A DNA stretch of 64,000 nt from assembly GCA_022457065.1 (NCBI GenBank), contig JAJGBQ010000005.1, positions 2,790,001 through 2,854,000 of the forward strand. The letters are read 5' to 3'. Source of the stretch: Curvularia sp. ZM96. Taxonomy: Eukaryota > Ascomycota > Dothideomycetes > Pleosporales > Pleosporaceae. The position numbers and the translations under genes were made by a program. The notes beneath the pieces were generated by a model, which was not told where the DNA came from, did no database searches, and saw only the letters and a list, made by a program, of their open reading frames with translations. Positions 45,191 through 56,196 of this stretch are shown here, one piece after another; position 1 is the stretch's first letter, and each line of letters opens with the position of its first letter.

Positions 45191-47431
45191 CTACTTGGAT
45201 CCAACGAGGAGTTCTGCTCCAGGCACATTGTGGCCAAAGTCCAGGATCAAGGTTCTGCCATCCTGGCTGGTAGCCACAACTCGCCTGTAGTCGCTCTTAG
45301 CGGACAGAATCCAGCTCGTTGTCCAGTTCTTGTATACGGCATATGTTTGTCCAGTTTCGTAGTCAGATACTTGGATGCTCTGGTCATACGATCCTGACAC
45401 GATGCGTCCGTTGAATGCGTCAAGGAACAGCGAGCGGACAAGGCCGTCATGCTTGACTCTGCTGTGCACAAGCTCACCAGTAGAGGCATCGAACTTATAA
45501 ACAACGTGGTCATTACCTCCAGCAAGCACATACTTGGCATCATCAGAAAACTCTACAGCGGCAAGTCCACGGTCTTCGGATGGGAAGTCCTTGATGGAGA
45601 CGCCAGTCTCGAGGTTCCACAGCTTAGCCACACCGTCACCACTGGCGGAGACGAGGAAGTTACCGCGAAGCTGCACAGCGTTGACGGGGCCCCGGTGACC
45701 CTTGAGAGTGCGAAGGCAGCTGCCAGTCTTGCGGTCCCAGACCTTGATCATGGCGTCCTTGGAACAGGAGATGATGTACTTGTCATCCAGGCAAACATCC
45801 AAAACACCAGCCTCGTGGCCACGAAGTCGGTACATGGGGACATATTCGTCACCCGTGATGTCCCAAACGATGCAGGTGTAGTCTGAGGAACCGGTGACCA
45901 TGATTTCGCTGTCGTACTGGAGACAGAGAATGGAAGCATCGTGGTAATCGGCGGGTACTGTGTAGATGTCATTGCCAACCTTGGTACCGTTCATTGAAGC
46001 GTGGCTAATGACACGCTCGGGTCGCTCTTCCATGGGTGGGGGAGTGTTTGCCGTCGGCCGGTGGTTGGGGCCGCCGTACACCTTGATGCACTTGTAGGTC
46101 TGGAGATCCCACACACGGATAGTGCGGTCACGCGAGCCGGTAATGGCCTTGTTCTCGTCAAACTGGCAGCAGTAGACACTGTCGGTGTGGCCGTTCAGGT
46201 AGATGGCGGCGGGTGTACCGGCCTTCCATCGGGCATCGATGGTCGCCCTGGCCTGGAACATCCTCTTCCAATCTTGTGCAGGTGCTGGGTTTCCACCTGA
46301 CATCTTGCCGGTGCCCAAGCCGCCCATTTGGATTGGCGCAGGAGAGACGTGTACTTCGGGCTCATGCTTGCGGAGGAAGACGTTTCGCCAGACGTGGGGC
46401 GACGCTGCATGCTCGTTCCAGCTCCGGGATACGCGCTCGGCACGGACGAGGGAGGCGGCGTCGAGGTTCGAGAGGACCGTGGTAGCGAGTTCGGCAGGCA
46501 GGCGTTGAAAAGGATCGACTGGGGTGGTTAGCGAGACTCGGCTGGCGAGTGGATGCGACAACTCACTCATCTTCTTCTCCGTGACGCTATCCGCTCGAAC
46601 AATAGGCGACGCACACGTCATGTCGACGCCACTCTCGTTGTCCTTGATGTCGTCGTCGCGTGACGATGGGATAAGGCCATCGAGGAAACTCCGCGTGTGC
46701 TCTTGTTCGCGTCGTAGCTGGTTTTGTCGGTCCTGGTTGGCGGCGGCGGCTGCTTGTCGTGCAGCTGTGCCTGGTAGGGCTTGGGTCGGGTACGTGACTG
46801 GAGCGGTGAAGACGGGCTTTGTCGTGTCTGTTGATGATGTGGAGGCGTTGGGGCGGCGACGCATGCTGCTCAGGCGTCTGAATGGAGAGAAGGTCTTTGA
46901 GCCCGAGGAAGATGCTTGGGGCTGCATTTGAAAGACTGGGATTCCAGAGTCTTGGTGTTGCAGAGGCATGCGTTGGTCAGCAGCGGGCTTGGATTGCGAC
47001 GAACTCGACGAGGGAAGCGACTCAAAGAGCGAATGGATCGAGCCGCGGCGGCGCTGTGCGGGAATGGGCGAGGAAACCGACGACATTCGTCTGCGTGTTT
47101 TCTGGCGTGTGAAGCTGCCGGTTACTGCGCCAAAGGCACGCGAGAAGGAGCTCGTCTGCTGGTGGTGTGAAGCGCCGTCGGCAGCCATGGTGGCCTCATT
47201 GACGGCGTCGAGCATGTTGGTGTCCTTCATGTCGGAGAGATAGGGGGCAGGGAATGTCTGCGAAATGGTCCGTTTCATGGTATGGGGTGGTGACGGGAGG
47301 ATAGGGGCCGTGTTGTTGTGGGGATTGTTGTTGGTGAAGGCGTTGTTTTGGGCAGCGGCGGCGGAGGATTCAGCGTCTACGTCGGATGAGGTTTTGGGTC
47401 GATGCGACAGGATAGACTGCCTGCGATACAT
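45191..47431 (-). CDS. F-box/WD40-repeat protein (SCF substrate receptor)
   Basis: Exons (minus): 47,431-46,567 and 46,519 minus one (46,518)-45,191, giving 730 aa; the intron 46,519-46,566 is 48 bp (GTGAGT...GCTAAC...CCCAG), stop-free and in frame, so easily missed. The N-terminal 280 residues are Ser/Arg/Gln-rich and probably disordered. The F-box (DPFQRLPAELATTVLSNL) starts directly after the intron. Seven WD40-type blades follow, with ITGSRDRTIRVWDL, VTGSSDYTCIVWDI, ISCSKDAMIKVWDR and VSASGDGVAKLWNL among them. Such proteins recruit phosphorylated targets to a Skp1-cullin ubiquitin ligase; the target cannot be told from sequence. The upstream codon at 47,494 is TTG, hence the ATG at 47,431. 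Confidence 0.88.
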   Translation of the reverse strand: MYRRQSILSHRPKTSSDVDAESSAAAAQNNAFTNNNPHNNTAPILPSPPHTMKRTISQTFPAPYLSDMKDTNMLDAVNEATMAADGASHHQQTSSFSRAFGAVTGSFTRQKTRRRMSSVSSPIPAQRRRGSIHSLFESLPSSSSSQSKPAADQRMPLQHQDSGIPVFQMQPQASSSGSKTFSPFRRLSSMRRRPNASTSSTDTTKPVFTAPVTYPTQALPGTAARQAAAAANQDRQNQLRREQEHTRSFLDGLIPSSRDDDIKDNESGVDMTCASPIVRADSVTEKKMSELSHPLASRVSLTTPVDPFQRLPAELATTVLSNLDAASLVRAERVSRSWNEHAASPHVWRNVFLRKHEPEVHVSPAPIQMGGLGTGKMSGGNPAPAQDWKRMFQARATIDARWKAGTPAAIYLNGHTDSVYCCQFDENKAITGSRDRTIRVWDLQTYKCIKVYGGPNHRPTANTPPPMEERPERVISHASMNGTKVGNDIYTVPADYHDASILCLQYDSEIMVTGSSDYTCIVWDITGDEYVPMYRLRGHEAGVLDVCLDDKYIISCSKDAMIKVWDRKTGSCLRTLKGHRGPVNAVQLRGNFLVSASGDGVAKLWNLETGVSIKDFPSEDRGLAAVEFSDDAKYVLAGGNDHVVYKFDASTGELVHSRVKHDGLVRSLFLDAFNGRIVSGSYDQSIQVSDYETGQTYAVYKNWTTSWILSAKSDYRRVVATSQDGRTLILDFGHNVPGAELLVGSK

Positions 47432-48275
47432 TGGATGGATGGAGGCCGAGGCGACTAGGAGTTGCGGTGAAGGCGAGACCGAAACAAAGAGCAAGGCGTA
47501 ATGTCAGAGCAGGAGCAACCACGGGAGACAAGGAGCGGCGCCGAGCAGGCTAAGGACAGCAACGAGGACGCGGAGCAATGCAGAGGCAGGGCGGAAACGG
47601 GTAGAGAGCGTGCACAACCACGAGGGTGCGTGGAAATGAGGGTGAGGTGAAGGGAGATTGTGGCGGAAAAACAAGGATGCGCAGCAAGGGCAGATCACGG
47701 GCGGGCAAGAGATAGCATAAGTAGTAATAGCAGAGGCGACGGAGAGGCAAAAGAGAGCCAGATTCTGTTGCACCACTAGCCAATGCGTTGCGTGCTAGTG
47801 CAGCCGATCTTGACGCGCCCGCCCGGCCACGGCCGCTCCACTGTCTGGTCTCGCGGCTCCACCCCCTGGCCAATTTGCTAGACATGCACTGCGCTGCGCT
47901 GCGCTGCGCTGCACTGTACATGCGCCATCACCACCCGCAACACCACGCCCTGACGCTGTCTCGCTCCCAATCATCGCCTCTCATCCCCAGCTGTATCGTC
48001 AGTCTCATCACTACCGCCACACTGGTCGTCTCGCCACCACCGCCAGCAACACCTCCTACCACGACATACCTGCTTCTTTCTCGCCGGTCCTGCCCTGCTT
48101 GCTTCTTCACTCCATCGAGATCCTCCATCAATCTCCCCCATCCCGCCCTCTCTGCTACAGCCCCAAACCCGGGCTGGCTCTCTTCCTGCTGCGAACGCCG
48201 GGCACGCCTGTTCTCCCACGGTTTTGCCCTGAGTCGCGTCAACACCACTCGAAACCAAACCACTCCCACTCAAAC
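47432..48275. promoter_or_regulatory. Divergent promoter region, F-box gene / DUF7704-like gene
   Basis: 844 bp between two divergent start codons. A short GCGCT repeat occurs at 47,890-47,915. No TATA box or specific site recognised. Confidence 0.45.
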
Positions 48276-48761
48276 ATGTCGGCTCCCGCTCCACCCGCGC
48301 CAATACCCGGCTTCTACCGCTTCGTCTTCCTCTGGGTAGAACCGTGTTCCATACTACTCGGCGCCGTGTATGCAGCTGGCTTCCAGACGACGTATTTGGA
48401 CCTCACCATGCATGCCCCCAGTGCGCCAGATGCACTACTCCCCGTCTCAACAAAAATCGTCCTGACTCAATTGGCAAACCTGTATCTCGGGCTTGCTTTT
48501 CTCGAAGCCTCAGTCCTGCGCGCCACCGTGGACGTCACCGTTTGGAAAACTTTCCTCATCGGCCTGCTGCTCGCCGATTTTGGGCACCTCTACTCGGTGC
48601 TTCCCCTCGGCGCCCACATCTACTGGGCCTTTTGGCACTGGAACGCCATGGACATGGGCAACGTTCCCTTTGTCTACTTCCTTGCCCTCACCCGCATCGC
48701 TCTGCTGCTTGGTGTTGGCTTCCCCCACCCACGTGTGAGGGCGAGGTCAAAGACCACCTGA
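48276..48761 (+). CDS. DUF7704-like four-helix membrane protein
   Basis: A single exon of 161 aa. After a Pro-rich start it has four hydrophobic helices (around residues 14-36, 58-84, 90-112 and 126-148). FVFLWVEPCSILLGAVYA and the later HIYWAFWHWNAMDMGN resemble a fungal uncharacterised membrane family I know as DUF7704. The ATG at 48,276 (ACATGTCG) gives the family-like start. It ends in a basic tail. Function unknown. Confidence 0.75.
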   Translation: MSAPAPPAPIPGFYRFVFLWVEPCSILLGAVYAAGFQTTYLDLTMHAPSAPDALLPVSTKIVLTQLANLYLGLAFLEASVLRATVDVTVWKTFLIGLLLADFGHLYSVLPLGAHIYWAFWHWNAMDMGNVPFVYFLALTRIALLLGVGFPHPRVRARSKTT

Positions 48762-51612
48762 TGGAGCGGGCTGCAGGGAGCGGCGGCATTTAGCGACTTG
48801 CATTAACCTCCTTGGGCCATTGCATTCGTCTCACCTTGGTTAGCATGATCATCGCAATTTCTCATCTCCGCAAGCGCGGTCTATTGCAAACACCAGGCTC
48901 TGGCTGCTGACTAGCACCTCCCTTATAATACTCAAATTCCTCCGAACACTGCCACACGACCACTACTCGATTCCCATGGCCGGGAATCTCCCATCTACTT
49001 GTCTATTACCCCGGACCCACCCACCCCTGGACCCTTGTCCATGGCTCTCTCAGCCATGTCTCACCAAACCATGATTCTCACCGCCCAAAGCCTTTTGGCT
49101 TCACCGCTTGCGGTGGTCCCGATCTCAGTGTCCGCAAATAGCAGCTTACCCGTACACCACGCTAAGCTCCCCCACGATCTCTGTGCCTGTCCAACACGAC
49201 ACGCTCTACCTTCCACAGCGACGACAACACATCTTTGTTCATATGCAAGTCATACTCATGTTCTACTCTAGCTAGCATCCACCATGCACGCAGCATGCCG
49301 AGAACAGCTTGTCGCATGGCCCATCGCCACATCGTTTCCTCCGCTAGTGCCCTGCATGTCCGCCGATAATTCAAACCATAATAGTAGCAGAAAGGTGAGT
49401 GTGTGTGTCCAAAGTAAGTCGCCACTCCGCCATCATGTGTCTCCTCAACGTCATATTGCCCGTGACAATTTCTTTTCTCCCTATTGCTTCGCTTTCTCTT
49501 TCTCGCCTCGCAATCGCCTCCTAGTTAGGCAAAGGCGGGGCGCACTTTTTTCTCGAAGACGCTATCAAGGGCATTCGTTCATCCCTTCGTCGTTGGGAAA
49601 TATGCAATGCAACCTAGGCGAAAGTGCGTACCATGGTACTGGCAGTGCTGTAGAGCAAATTGCTCGTGGACATGTGGGCCTTGGCACCTTGTCAAAAAAA
49701 ACCACGCCATCTCAACAGCGTATTTGCACGTGTACCATGGTTTCTCAGGGTCTTCGCCCGCTCGATTAACGTTCTGGTCCCATCTAGTGAAAGACGGTCA
49801 TGTGAATTGCCCCCCTGAGATGCGGGGGTGAACGACAGGCTGTGATGCCATGACCCCGCTGTCGTTGTGCAACGTTTTTGCAATTCCAGACCAAGGGGAC
49901 ATCCGTCTTCCCCTGTGGTTTGCGGTGTCTTGTTCGGCCTTTTGCGCCGTCACTTCTCACCATCCACCCATGCAGTATTCGCAAGGGTTTCCTTTTTCTT
50001 TCGCCTTTGGTTTTTTTCACTGTTGGCATGGCTCTGGCACCATGGATCTTGACGTCACCATATCGCAGTTCCCTCTGCGTTGGCCGACTTACGTACGTAG
50101 AGCATCGAAAAGCGAGACCAAAAAAGTCGCCCACGCATCTGTCCAAGTCCGGTACCAAAGTAACCCCATGTTTCGGGGATCGAAGCAGCAAGACGATAAT
50201 GCTCACTTTAACATCTCACATATGTACCACTACAGCCGCCTCCGCAAACACGCAAGACGCTTTCCAACCGTGACACTGCCTCATTCTATCCGTCCATGTC
50301 TTACTCTGCCGCATACACCGACATACATACATACATACGTGTATCTGCGTGCGTCTTCGCGCCCAAGTACATACATACATATATGCGCATATACATACAC
50401 ATACGTGTGTAACCATTTGCCCAAAAAGCAAAAAAAGAATGCCCCACAACGACAACAGCGTTCAACAGTTAACAACGCATAATGCTGCCCCCGTCCCTAG
50501 ACGGATCCCCATCACGCCCACTTCCACTCCACCAATCAGAACGCTTCTGTTGTGTTCTTTTTTTCCTTGAATGTGTAATGCACAACACAGCAGTGGGTGA
50601 GACATGAATTAATCCTCCGTTGTACTTGTTGTTATTATTGCGCTTTCATGACCAGCAGCAGGACTAATGTGATGATGCTCGTTGTCTTTGTAAAGTTCTT
50701 TGCTTTTACGTGATGATTATTTTACTCAGGCCAAGAAAATATACAGATGGGAGCAAGGATGCAGCCTGTGGGGAAGATAATACTTACGACGGGCGGTGTT
50801 TCAGCGGTAATAATGCGTGTGATTATGCAGGCAGCAAGGCGAATGTGTACCTTGAGGCCTTTGATGCATTTGTGTGGAGAGTTGGGAGGTTTACGGTGCG
50901 GGGGTGTGAGACCGTTGAGGCATGACACGCATACACATACATGCATACTCGAATTCCCAAGGCACGTATGCATAGTTCAACAAGACAGCTCCATGAATCG
51001 TAGGTATTAATTCTTTTTTCTTCTTCCCTTTCGCTCCGATAGATGCGAACCCGACTTAAACGCTGACTAGCATAGAAAATATATAGAGAGAGAAAACCGG
51101 TGGCAAGACAGAAGGAGGGGGTATATATTGTTAATAAACCACAGACCTTTTGGCGAAAATACAATGGAAAATTATCCGAAAAAAAAAGCCATCGTCAAAG
51201 CAAGAATATCAACTCCCAAATCCCATTCCATCTCCAAATCAAATATCAGCATAGACAGAGAGAAATGAAAAGAGAAAGAAAGCCCGTAATGGTCAAATGA
51301 CGCTTCAAACCACTCAACGTGTGATACATTGGTCCCTCCATAGAGTACGCCTGCAATCGCATCCCGAACAGCAAAGTCGCTGAGAACATTCGGCCGTAAT
51401 AGTGAGAAAAGAAGAAGAAAAAAAGCGCACGACGAAGGCAGACCAACTCCGTACATCTAAGCAAGAAAGAAAGGGCAAGATATGGTAATACATTGCGTGT
51501 AGCTGGGAAAAAGCCCAAAGGCGAAGGAGAAATGGAAGTACAGGAGAAACGAATGTAGATATGCAGCAGCCAATAGAAAGATAATTTCGCAAGAAAGATA
51601 AAACCTCAAAAA
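48762..51612. other. Long gene-free region, 2.85 kb
   Basis: Contains 3' flanks of two convergent genes. Open frames such as 49,850-50,482 have no domain and run into an ACATA/CATA microsatellite (about 50,322-50,410). Nothing here is convincing as a protein gene; an untranslated or non-coding transcript cannot be excluded. Confidence 0.5.
50320..50412 (+). repeat. CATA-type microsatellite
   Basis: Interrupted runs of ACATACATACATACATACGTG and related ATACATACA units. Confidence 0.7.
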
Positions 51613-54600
51613 TCAGGTACCCACCATGGACGCATCCAGTGATCCGCCCATGCTGTCCATTGTCTTCTCGAGCATGTCGAGATCCATCATAGTTCCAGCA
51701 CCATAGTCTGGGAATAACATCATGTCTTCGCTGCTCATGGGAGGAAGCATAACGCCCAGGTTTTGTAGATCCTCAGATAGCTGGAGATCCACGGGAAGCG
51801 CGTCGCCGTACATGCCCACCGCCCAGGCATCGGGAATGTCCGCATCCTTGAGATCAATGCTGATGACAAGATTGTCGTTTTCAGAAATATCAGACTGCCT
51901 CGTCGATGGCGTGTCCTTGGAAGATGACTCGGGCGTGGTCGAAGGCGAGGCGGGCCGCGAACGAAGCGCCCACGAGTTGTCTTCGTCCTTGAGATCAAGC
52001 ACAGTGAATGGCCCATTGGCATCCAGGGCTGCGAAAGTGTCCTCGTATGAATAGTCGAAAAGGGACATGGGCAACATGGGCTGTTGCTGCTGCTCGTCTT
52101 CCTTTGCAGCAGGTTCCGGTGCTGCCGCCTGTTGCTCCTTTGGTACTGACTTGGGAATGCTGGCTGGCGTGGCTTTGCCTCGCACACCTGAACCGGGCGT
52201 GGTGACCTTGGTGACTGTCTGCGGTGTCTTGAGCAAATTCGACGACGGTGAGTCCTTGACGCCCGTTTGCGTCGGCACCCGCGCCATAGCCGAGGCTGTT
52301 GCTGCAGGCGTAGCGGCATTCTGCAATGCACCAGGCGTCTGCTCCGTCTTGACGTGCTGTTGTGGTGGCGCAAGTGGAGCAGCAGGTGCTGGCTTCGGTG
52401 TGGTTTTTGAGGCATTAGGGTCCGTCTTAGCTTCGCCCGTCTTTTGGTCAACATCGAGGTATTCAGCCATGGAGTCAAGGGCGAACTGCATTGGATTCTC
52501 AACCTTTGCATGGATCTGGCTGTGCGAATCGAGTTCGGCCTGGGTATCAAAGCCTCGCACAGAGTATTCGCATGTCGCATCGGTACATCTAAACGTTGGC
52601 CGCTGCGGCACTTGCTTGTCCGGGGGTGGTTGTCTCCTAAGCTCGGGCGAGCTGCTTGATCCAATATGAGGAGAGGCTCTAGCAGCAGGCGTGGACGACT
52701 GGCTGCCCGCTTCGAGCTTCGCACGCTTCTTTTCAGGTAACACAAGGTTTGTGACGGATCTTGCTCCCTCAAAGTAATGCGCGGCGCCATGACCGGGGTC
52801 GGCGCCAATGGCGAACGGCGGTCGATCGGTGGTAGGGGCTGAGGGCGCCTTTTGGTTGCGGTTCTGTTGTTCTACGATCTTCAGATTTGCGGCATTAAGT
52901 TGAGCGGGCGAGGCATTCGAACCCTGAGGCTGGGACTGCTGAGCAGTAGAACCTTGACCCTGTGCTTGCTGCTTGACCTTCTCCTGAATCTTGATGACAA
53001 ACTTGACAATCGTGCTCAAATGGTTCCTGAATTCATCGATTGTCAGCGTGACTTGAGGGTGAAGAGTACCGTCAGCATCGTTAATTTGTTGCAGCAACAG
53101 CGCGCGTGACCGCATGATTTGCCGGATAACAGGTTCGGGTTCCGCGGTGTCGTACGACGCATGGAAGATGCGCAGTGCCTGGTCCGACTGCTTGAGCCGT
53201 TGAAACTGTTCTTTCAACGACTTCTGTAGGGCTGCGCGTGCCTGTGGCTGCAACGGTATCGGTTGCTTGGTCGGAAGGCTCTTCTCCACCTCATCCATCA
53301 TTTGCTTGAATTGTCGGATACGTGCTGGATCACTCATTCTTTGACGGAGTTCCTCAGAGTTGAGCATAGCGCCACGTTGCTGTTGCATCTTGTTATTGGA
53401 AGCGTCCTGGGCTTTCAGCAACTGCGCTCTGTACTGCGCATGCTGTGTAGGAGTGAGCTTAGACATCTGCTCTTGCGTGAGGTTAAGACCAGGCTGAGAC
53501 TTTGAAGAAGCCATAGCTGGGGCTTGTGGAATAGCCTCGACGCCAGATTCCAAGGTGTCCTCATTCGGCCTCTTCGTGCCCTGTTTCAAAGCATTGTTAG
53601 GTTGCTGTTGCGCAGGCTGTGCTTGCTGCGGCTTCACTGCTTGTTTAGGCTGGGGAGTCGGTTGTGTAGGCGGCTGTGTTGTAGGTGGCCGGTTGGGTTG
53701 GTGTTGCGGCTGTTGCTGCTGCTGCTGTTGCTGTTGCTGTTGTTGTGGAGCCATGGGCATGGTAGGTTGGCCCTGGTTGCGCTGGGCTTGTTGATTGAGC
53801 ATTGCAGATTGTTGCTGCTGTTGCTGTCTCTGCTGCTGGAGGTTTTTCATTCTCATGGAGATCATGAAGCCACGTAACTGATCATCAGGCAGGTTGGCCT
53901 GTGGCTGGCCTGCCATTCTCGCGCGGAACTGCTGTAACTCCTGAGGAGTCACCTGGAGTGCGGCCATGTTCTGCATGTTCGGCTGTTGCTGTGGTGTACG
54001 AACAGGGCCTTGATTGGGATTCATTTGTCCTGGTGGGACGAGTCCCTGCCCAGGTTGTGGTGTTGGATGAACACCAGGGACACCACTGACACCGCCAGAC
54101 TGTCTTACCATGTCTTGGAAGTGTAGGACTTGCAACATGACCAACTTCTGGCTATCAACACCGGGAACTAGAGCAGGGTTTTGAGCGGCCCATGCCTTGA
54201 GTTGCGCCCAAGTTCTAACGTCTGGTGGAAGGCTTTGTCGGATTTGCGCGTTCAATACATTAGGAGGGAATGGCTTGGGGTCAGTGGTGTTGATGATACC
54301 AGGGTTGGCGCGAAGCAGATTGGAAGCAGCAGCGACGCGTTGTTGCTGGGTTGGCATAGGACCACGCTGAGCACCCATGGGACCTTGGGGACCGGCGCCG
54401 GGTGGTGGCTGTGCGAGGTTCATACCAGGCCGAACCATGCCCTGCATGTTAGGGCCACCGAGCATTTGGCCAGCAACACCAGGCTGGAGCTGTTGTTGTT
54501 GGTTGAAGGCCATGTGTGGCTGGCCTGCGTTGGGCTGGCCAGGTGGAAATGCGCCATTGGGCATGCCGTTGTTCCGGCGGAGATTCATCATGTAACTCTG

Positions 54601-56196
54601 TAGGATGACGCGGAACTGGTGTTCGGGCACCTTGAGTAATTGCTGCTTCACAGAAGCATCGAGATCAGGTGGCATCATACTCATGCGAACTTGGTCAGTC
54701 AACGGCTGCTGGTTGGCCTGCTGGACAGCGGCAGCTCTCTGTTGCGCTTGCCGCATAAGCTCGGATAGGTTTTCGGCCTGTCCGGGCTGTGGTGTCATGA
54801 TAGGAACATGGGCTTGAGGTGGGCGTTGCTGTGGGGTTCCGGGAGGACCTGGCTGGCCTGGTGGAGGCATCGGGCGGTTGAGCATAGGCATAGCAGGACT
54901 GGGTTGTTGTGCGCCTTGAGGAAGGTTCAGCCCGCCAATCTGGCCTTGAAGCAACTGGTTTTGCTGGTTGCGTGCAGCTTGAGCAGCTTGCTGCTGGCGT
55001 TGCTGTTCTAACCGCACCTGGGCCTGCGCTTGAGCCTGCGCTTGAGCTTGCGCATGGGCTTGCTGTGCTTGTGCTTGACGGAAGGCTTCTGCCTGGCGCT
55101 GTGCCATGGCATTCTGGGGTTGACCAGGCTGTGGGGTTTGACCTTGGAATCCACCCATCTGTCCGCCGTTATTTGGGTTGTTGCTCGCAGGCACTACTGT
55201 GTTGCCTTGGTCTTGACTTCGCATAGCTTCCATCTGTCGGTTGGCAATCTCGGTGAAATCAAATTCTTGGTTAGGCTGGCGCTGGTTCATGTTCATTTGC
55301 TGGCCCTGCATGCGGTTTTGTTGTGGTGTTGCTTGCATGGCAGCGTTGTTTTGGCCAGCTCCAGGCTGATTCAGAGCGCCCCTTCGGTACAACATCTCGG
55401 CGTGCTGGCGGAAGCGGAGGAAGAGGGGATTAATGCCCTGGCTCAACAGCTGCTGCTTCTTGTCTTCGGGCCAGGCGCGGATGTCAGCCTCGAACTTGAC
55501 GCGAACCTCCTCTTTGCAAGTGTCCATTAGCTTTTTGGCAAACTGGTTGATGATTAATTGTTCTTGTCGGTTTTGTTGCTGATTGGGCTGCATGTTTGGT
55601 TGCTGGTTGTTTTGCCCTTGGGCCATGTTGGCGGGGTTGGCTCCGTTGACACCCATGGAGGACTGGCCCTGTGCCATGGGGACAGGCGATACCTGCATGG
55701 GGCGCTGGAGCTGTGCGTTGGGGAAGGCCGGATTGAACTGCTGTGGTGCAGGCTGCCGAGCGCCTTGCTGGCCCATCTGGCCCATCAGGTTCATCTGGGC
55801 CGGGTTCATGCCGTTCATTCCGTTGTTCATGCCGTTGGGAACACCACCCTGGAGACGCTGCAGCTGCTGTTGTCGTGCGGTTGTCATGACCATGAGTTTC
55901 TGCTTGATTTGGGTAATGTACTGTTCCTTTGAGGGAGCAGACATGAAGTTTTGCGTCTCAAACTGCAGGGCGGCTCGCATCGTCTCGACCTCTGGGAGTT
56001 CGGGCTTGAGCAGGCGGTACTGGGTGAAGAACTGCAGCGCCAGCTGGCCGCGCTCCTCGGGCGGCGTTGTCTGCTGCCATCCATTTGGAATCTTGCCCTG
56101 CTGCAGCTGGACGCGATAGTGCTGGACAAAGTGATGGAGGCCCGCGGTGGTACGGCCCTGCTGCATGCCGTTCTGTTGCATGTTTGGGTTGTTCAT
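51613..56196 (-). CDS. MED15: Gln-rich Med15/Gal11-like Mediator tail subunit
   Basis: One uninterrupted frame of 1,527 aa. The N-terminus (about residues 18-110) has a KIX-like helical domain (GWQQTTPPEERGQLALQFF). The middle is extremely rich in Gln, Asn, Pro and Met, with an 11-residue Gln run near 53,710-53,745. A conserved helical region (about residues 880-1,080; RIRQFKQMMDEVEKSLP) resembles fungal Med15. A C-x4-C-x15-H-x3-H finger (CTDATC...HSQIH) lies near 52,520-52,590, and the last 150 residues are acidic, like an activation domain. Med15 links activators to RNA polymerase II. The KIX plus Gln-rich layout supports the call; the zinc finger is unusual for yeast Gal11, so another co-activator is possible. 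No intron is evident. Confidence 0.65.
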   Translation of the reverse strand: MNNPNMQQNGMQQGRTTAGLHHFVQHYRVQLQQGKIPNGWQQTTPPEERGQLALQFFTQYRLLKPELPEVETMRAALQFETQNFMSAPSKEQYITQIKQKLMVMTTARQQQLQRLQGGVPNGMNNGMNGMNPAQMNLMGQMGQQGARQPAPQQFNPAFPNAQLQRPMQVSPVPMAQGQSSMGVNGANPANMAQGQNNQQPNMQPNQQQNRQEQLIINQFAKKLMDTCKEEVRVKFEADIRAWPEDKKQQLLSQGINPLFLRFRQHAEMLYRRGALNQPGAGQNNAAMQATPQQNRMQGQQMNMNQRQPNQEFDFTEIANRQMEAMRSQDQGNTVVPASNNPNNGGQMGGFQGQTPQPGQPQNAMAQRQAEAFRQAQAQQAHAQAQAQAQAQAQVRLEQQRQQQAAQAARNQQNQLLQGQIGGLNLPQGAQQPSPAMPMLNRPMPPPGQPGPPGTPQQRPPQAHVPIMTPQPGQAENLSELMRQAQQRAAAVQQANQQPLTDQVRMSMMPPDLDASVKQQLLKVPEHQFRVILQSYMMNLRRNNGMPNGAFPPGQPNAGQPHMAFNQQQQLQPGVAGQMLGGPNMQGMVRPGMNLAQPPPGAGPQGPMGAQRGPMPTQQQRVAAASNLLRANPGIINTTDPKPFPPNVLNAQIRQSLPPDVRTWAQLKAWAAQNPALVPGVDSQKLVMLQVLHFQDMVRQSGGVSGVPGVHPTPQPGQGLVPPGQMNPNQGPVRTPQQQPNMQNMAALQVTPQELQQFRARMAGQPQANLPDDQLRGFMISMRMKNLQQQRQQQQQQSAMLNQQAQRNQGQPTMPMAPQQQQQQQQQQQQPQHQPNRPPTTQPPTQPTPQPKQAVKPQQAQPAQQQPNNALKQGTKRPNEDTLESGVEAIPQAPAMASSKSQPGLNLTQEQMSKLTPTQHAQYRAQLLKAQDASNNKMQQQRGAMLNSEELRQRMSDPARIRQFKQMMDEVEKSLPTKQPIPLQPQARAALQKSLKEQFQRLKQSDQALRIFHASYDTAEPEPVIRQIMRSRALLLQQINDADGTLHPQVTLTIDEFRNHLSTIVKFVIKIQEKVKQQAQGQGSTAQQSQPQGSNASPAQLNAANLKIVEQQNRNQKAPSAPTTDRPPFAIGADPGHGAAHYFEGARSVTNLVLPEKKRAKLEAGSQSSTPAARASPHIGSSSSPELRRQPPPDKQVPQRPTFRCTDATCEYSVRGFDTQAELDSHSQIHAKVENPMQFALDSMAEYLDVDQKTGEAKTDPNASKTTPKPAPAAPLAPPQQHVKTEQTPGALQNAATPAATASAMARVPTQTGVKDSPSSNLLKTPQTVTKVTTPGSGVRGKATPASIPKSVPKEQQAAAPEPAAKEDEQQQQPMLPMSLFDYSYEDTFAALDANGPFTVLDLKDEDNSWALRSRPASPSTTPESSSKDTPSTRQSDISENDNLVISIDLKDADIPDAWAVGMYGDALPVDLQLSEDLQNLGVMLPPMSSEDMMLFPDYGAGTMMDLDMLEKTMDSMGGSLDASMVGT

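Noticed and set aside
49850..50482. 210-codon plus-strand frame
   Set aside because: No recognisable domain, ends in a translated CATA microsatellite, and competing frames overlap it throughout.
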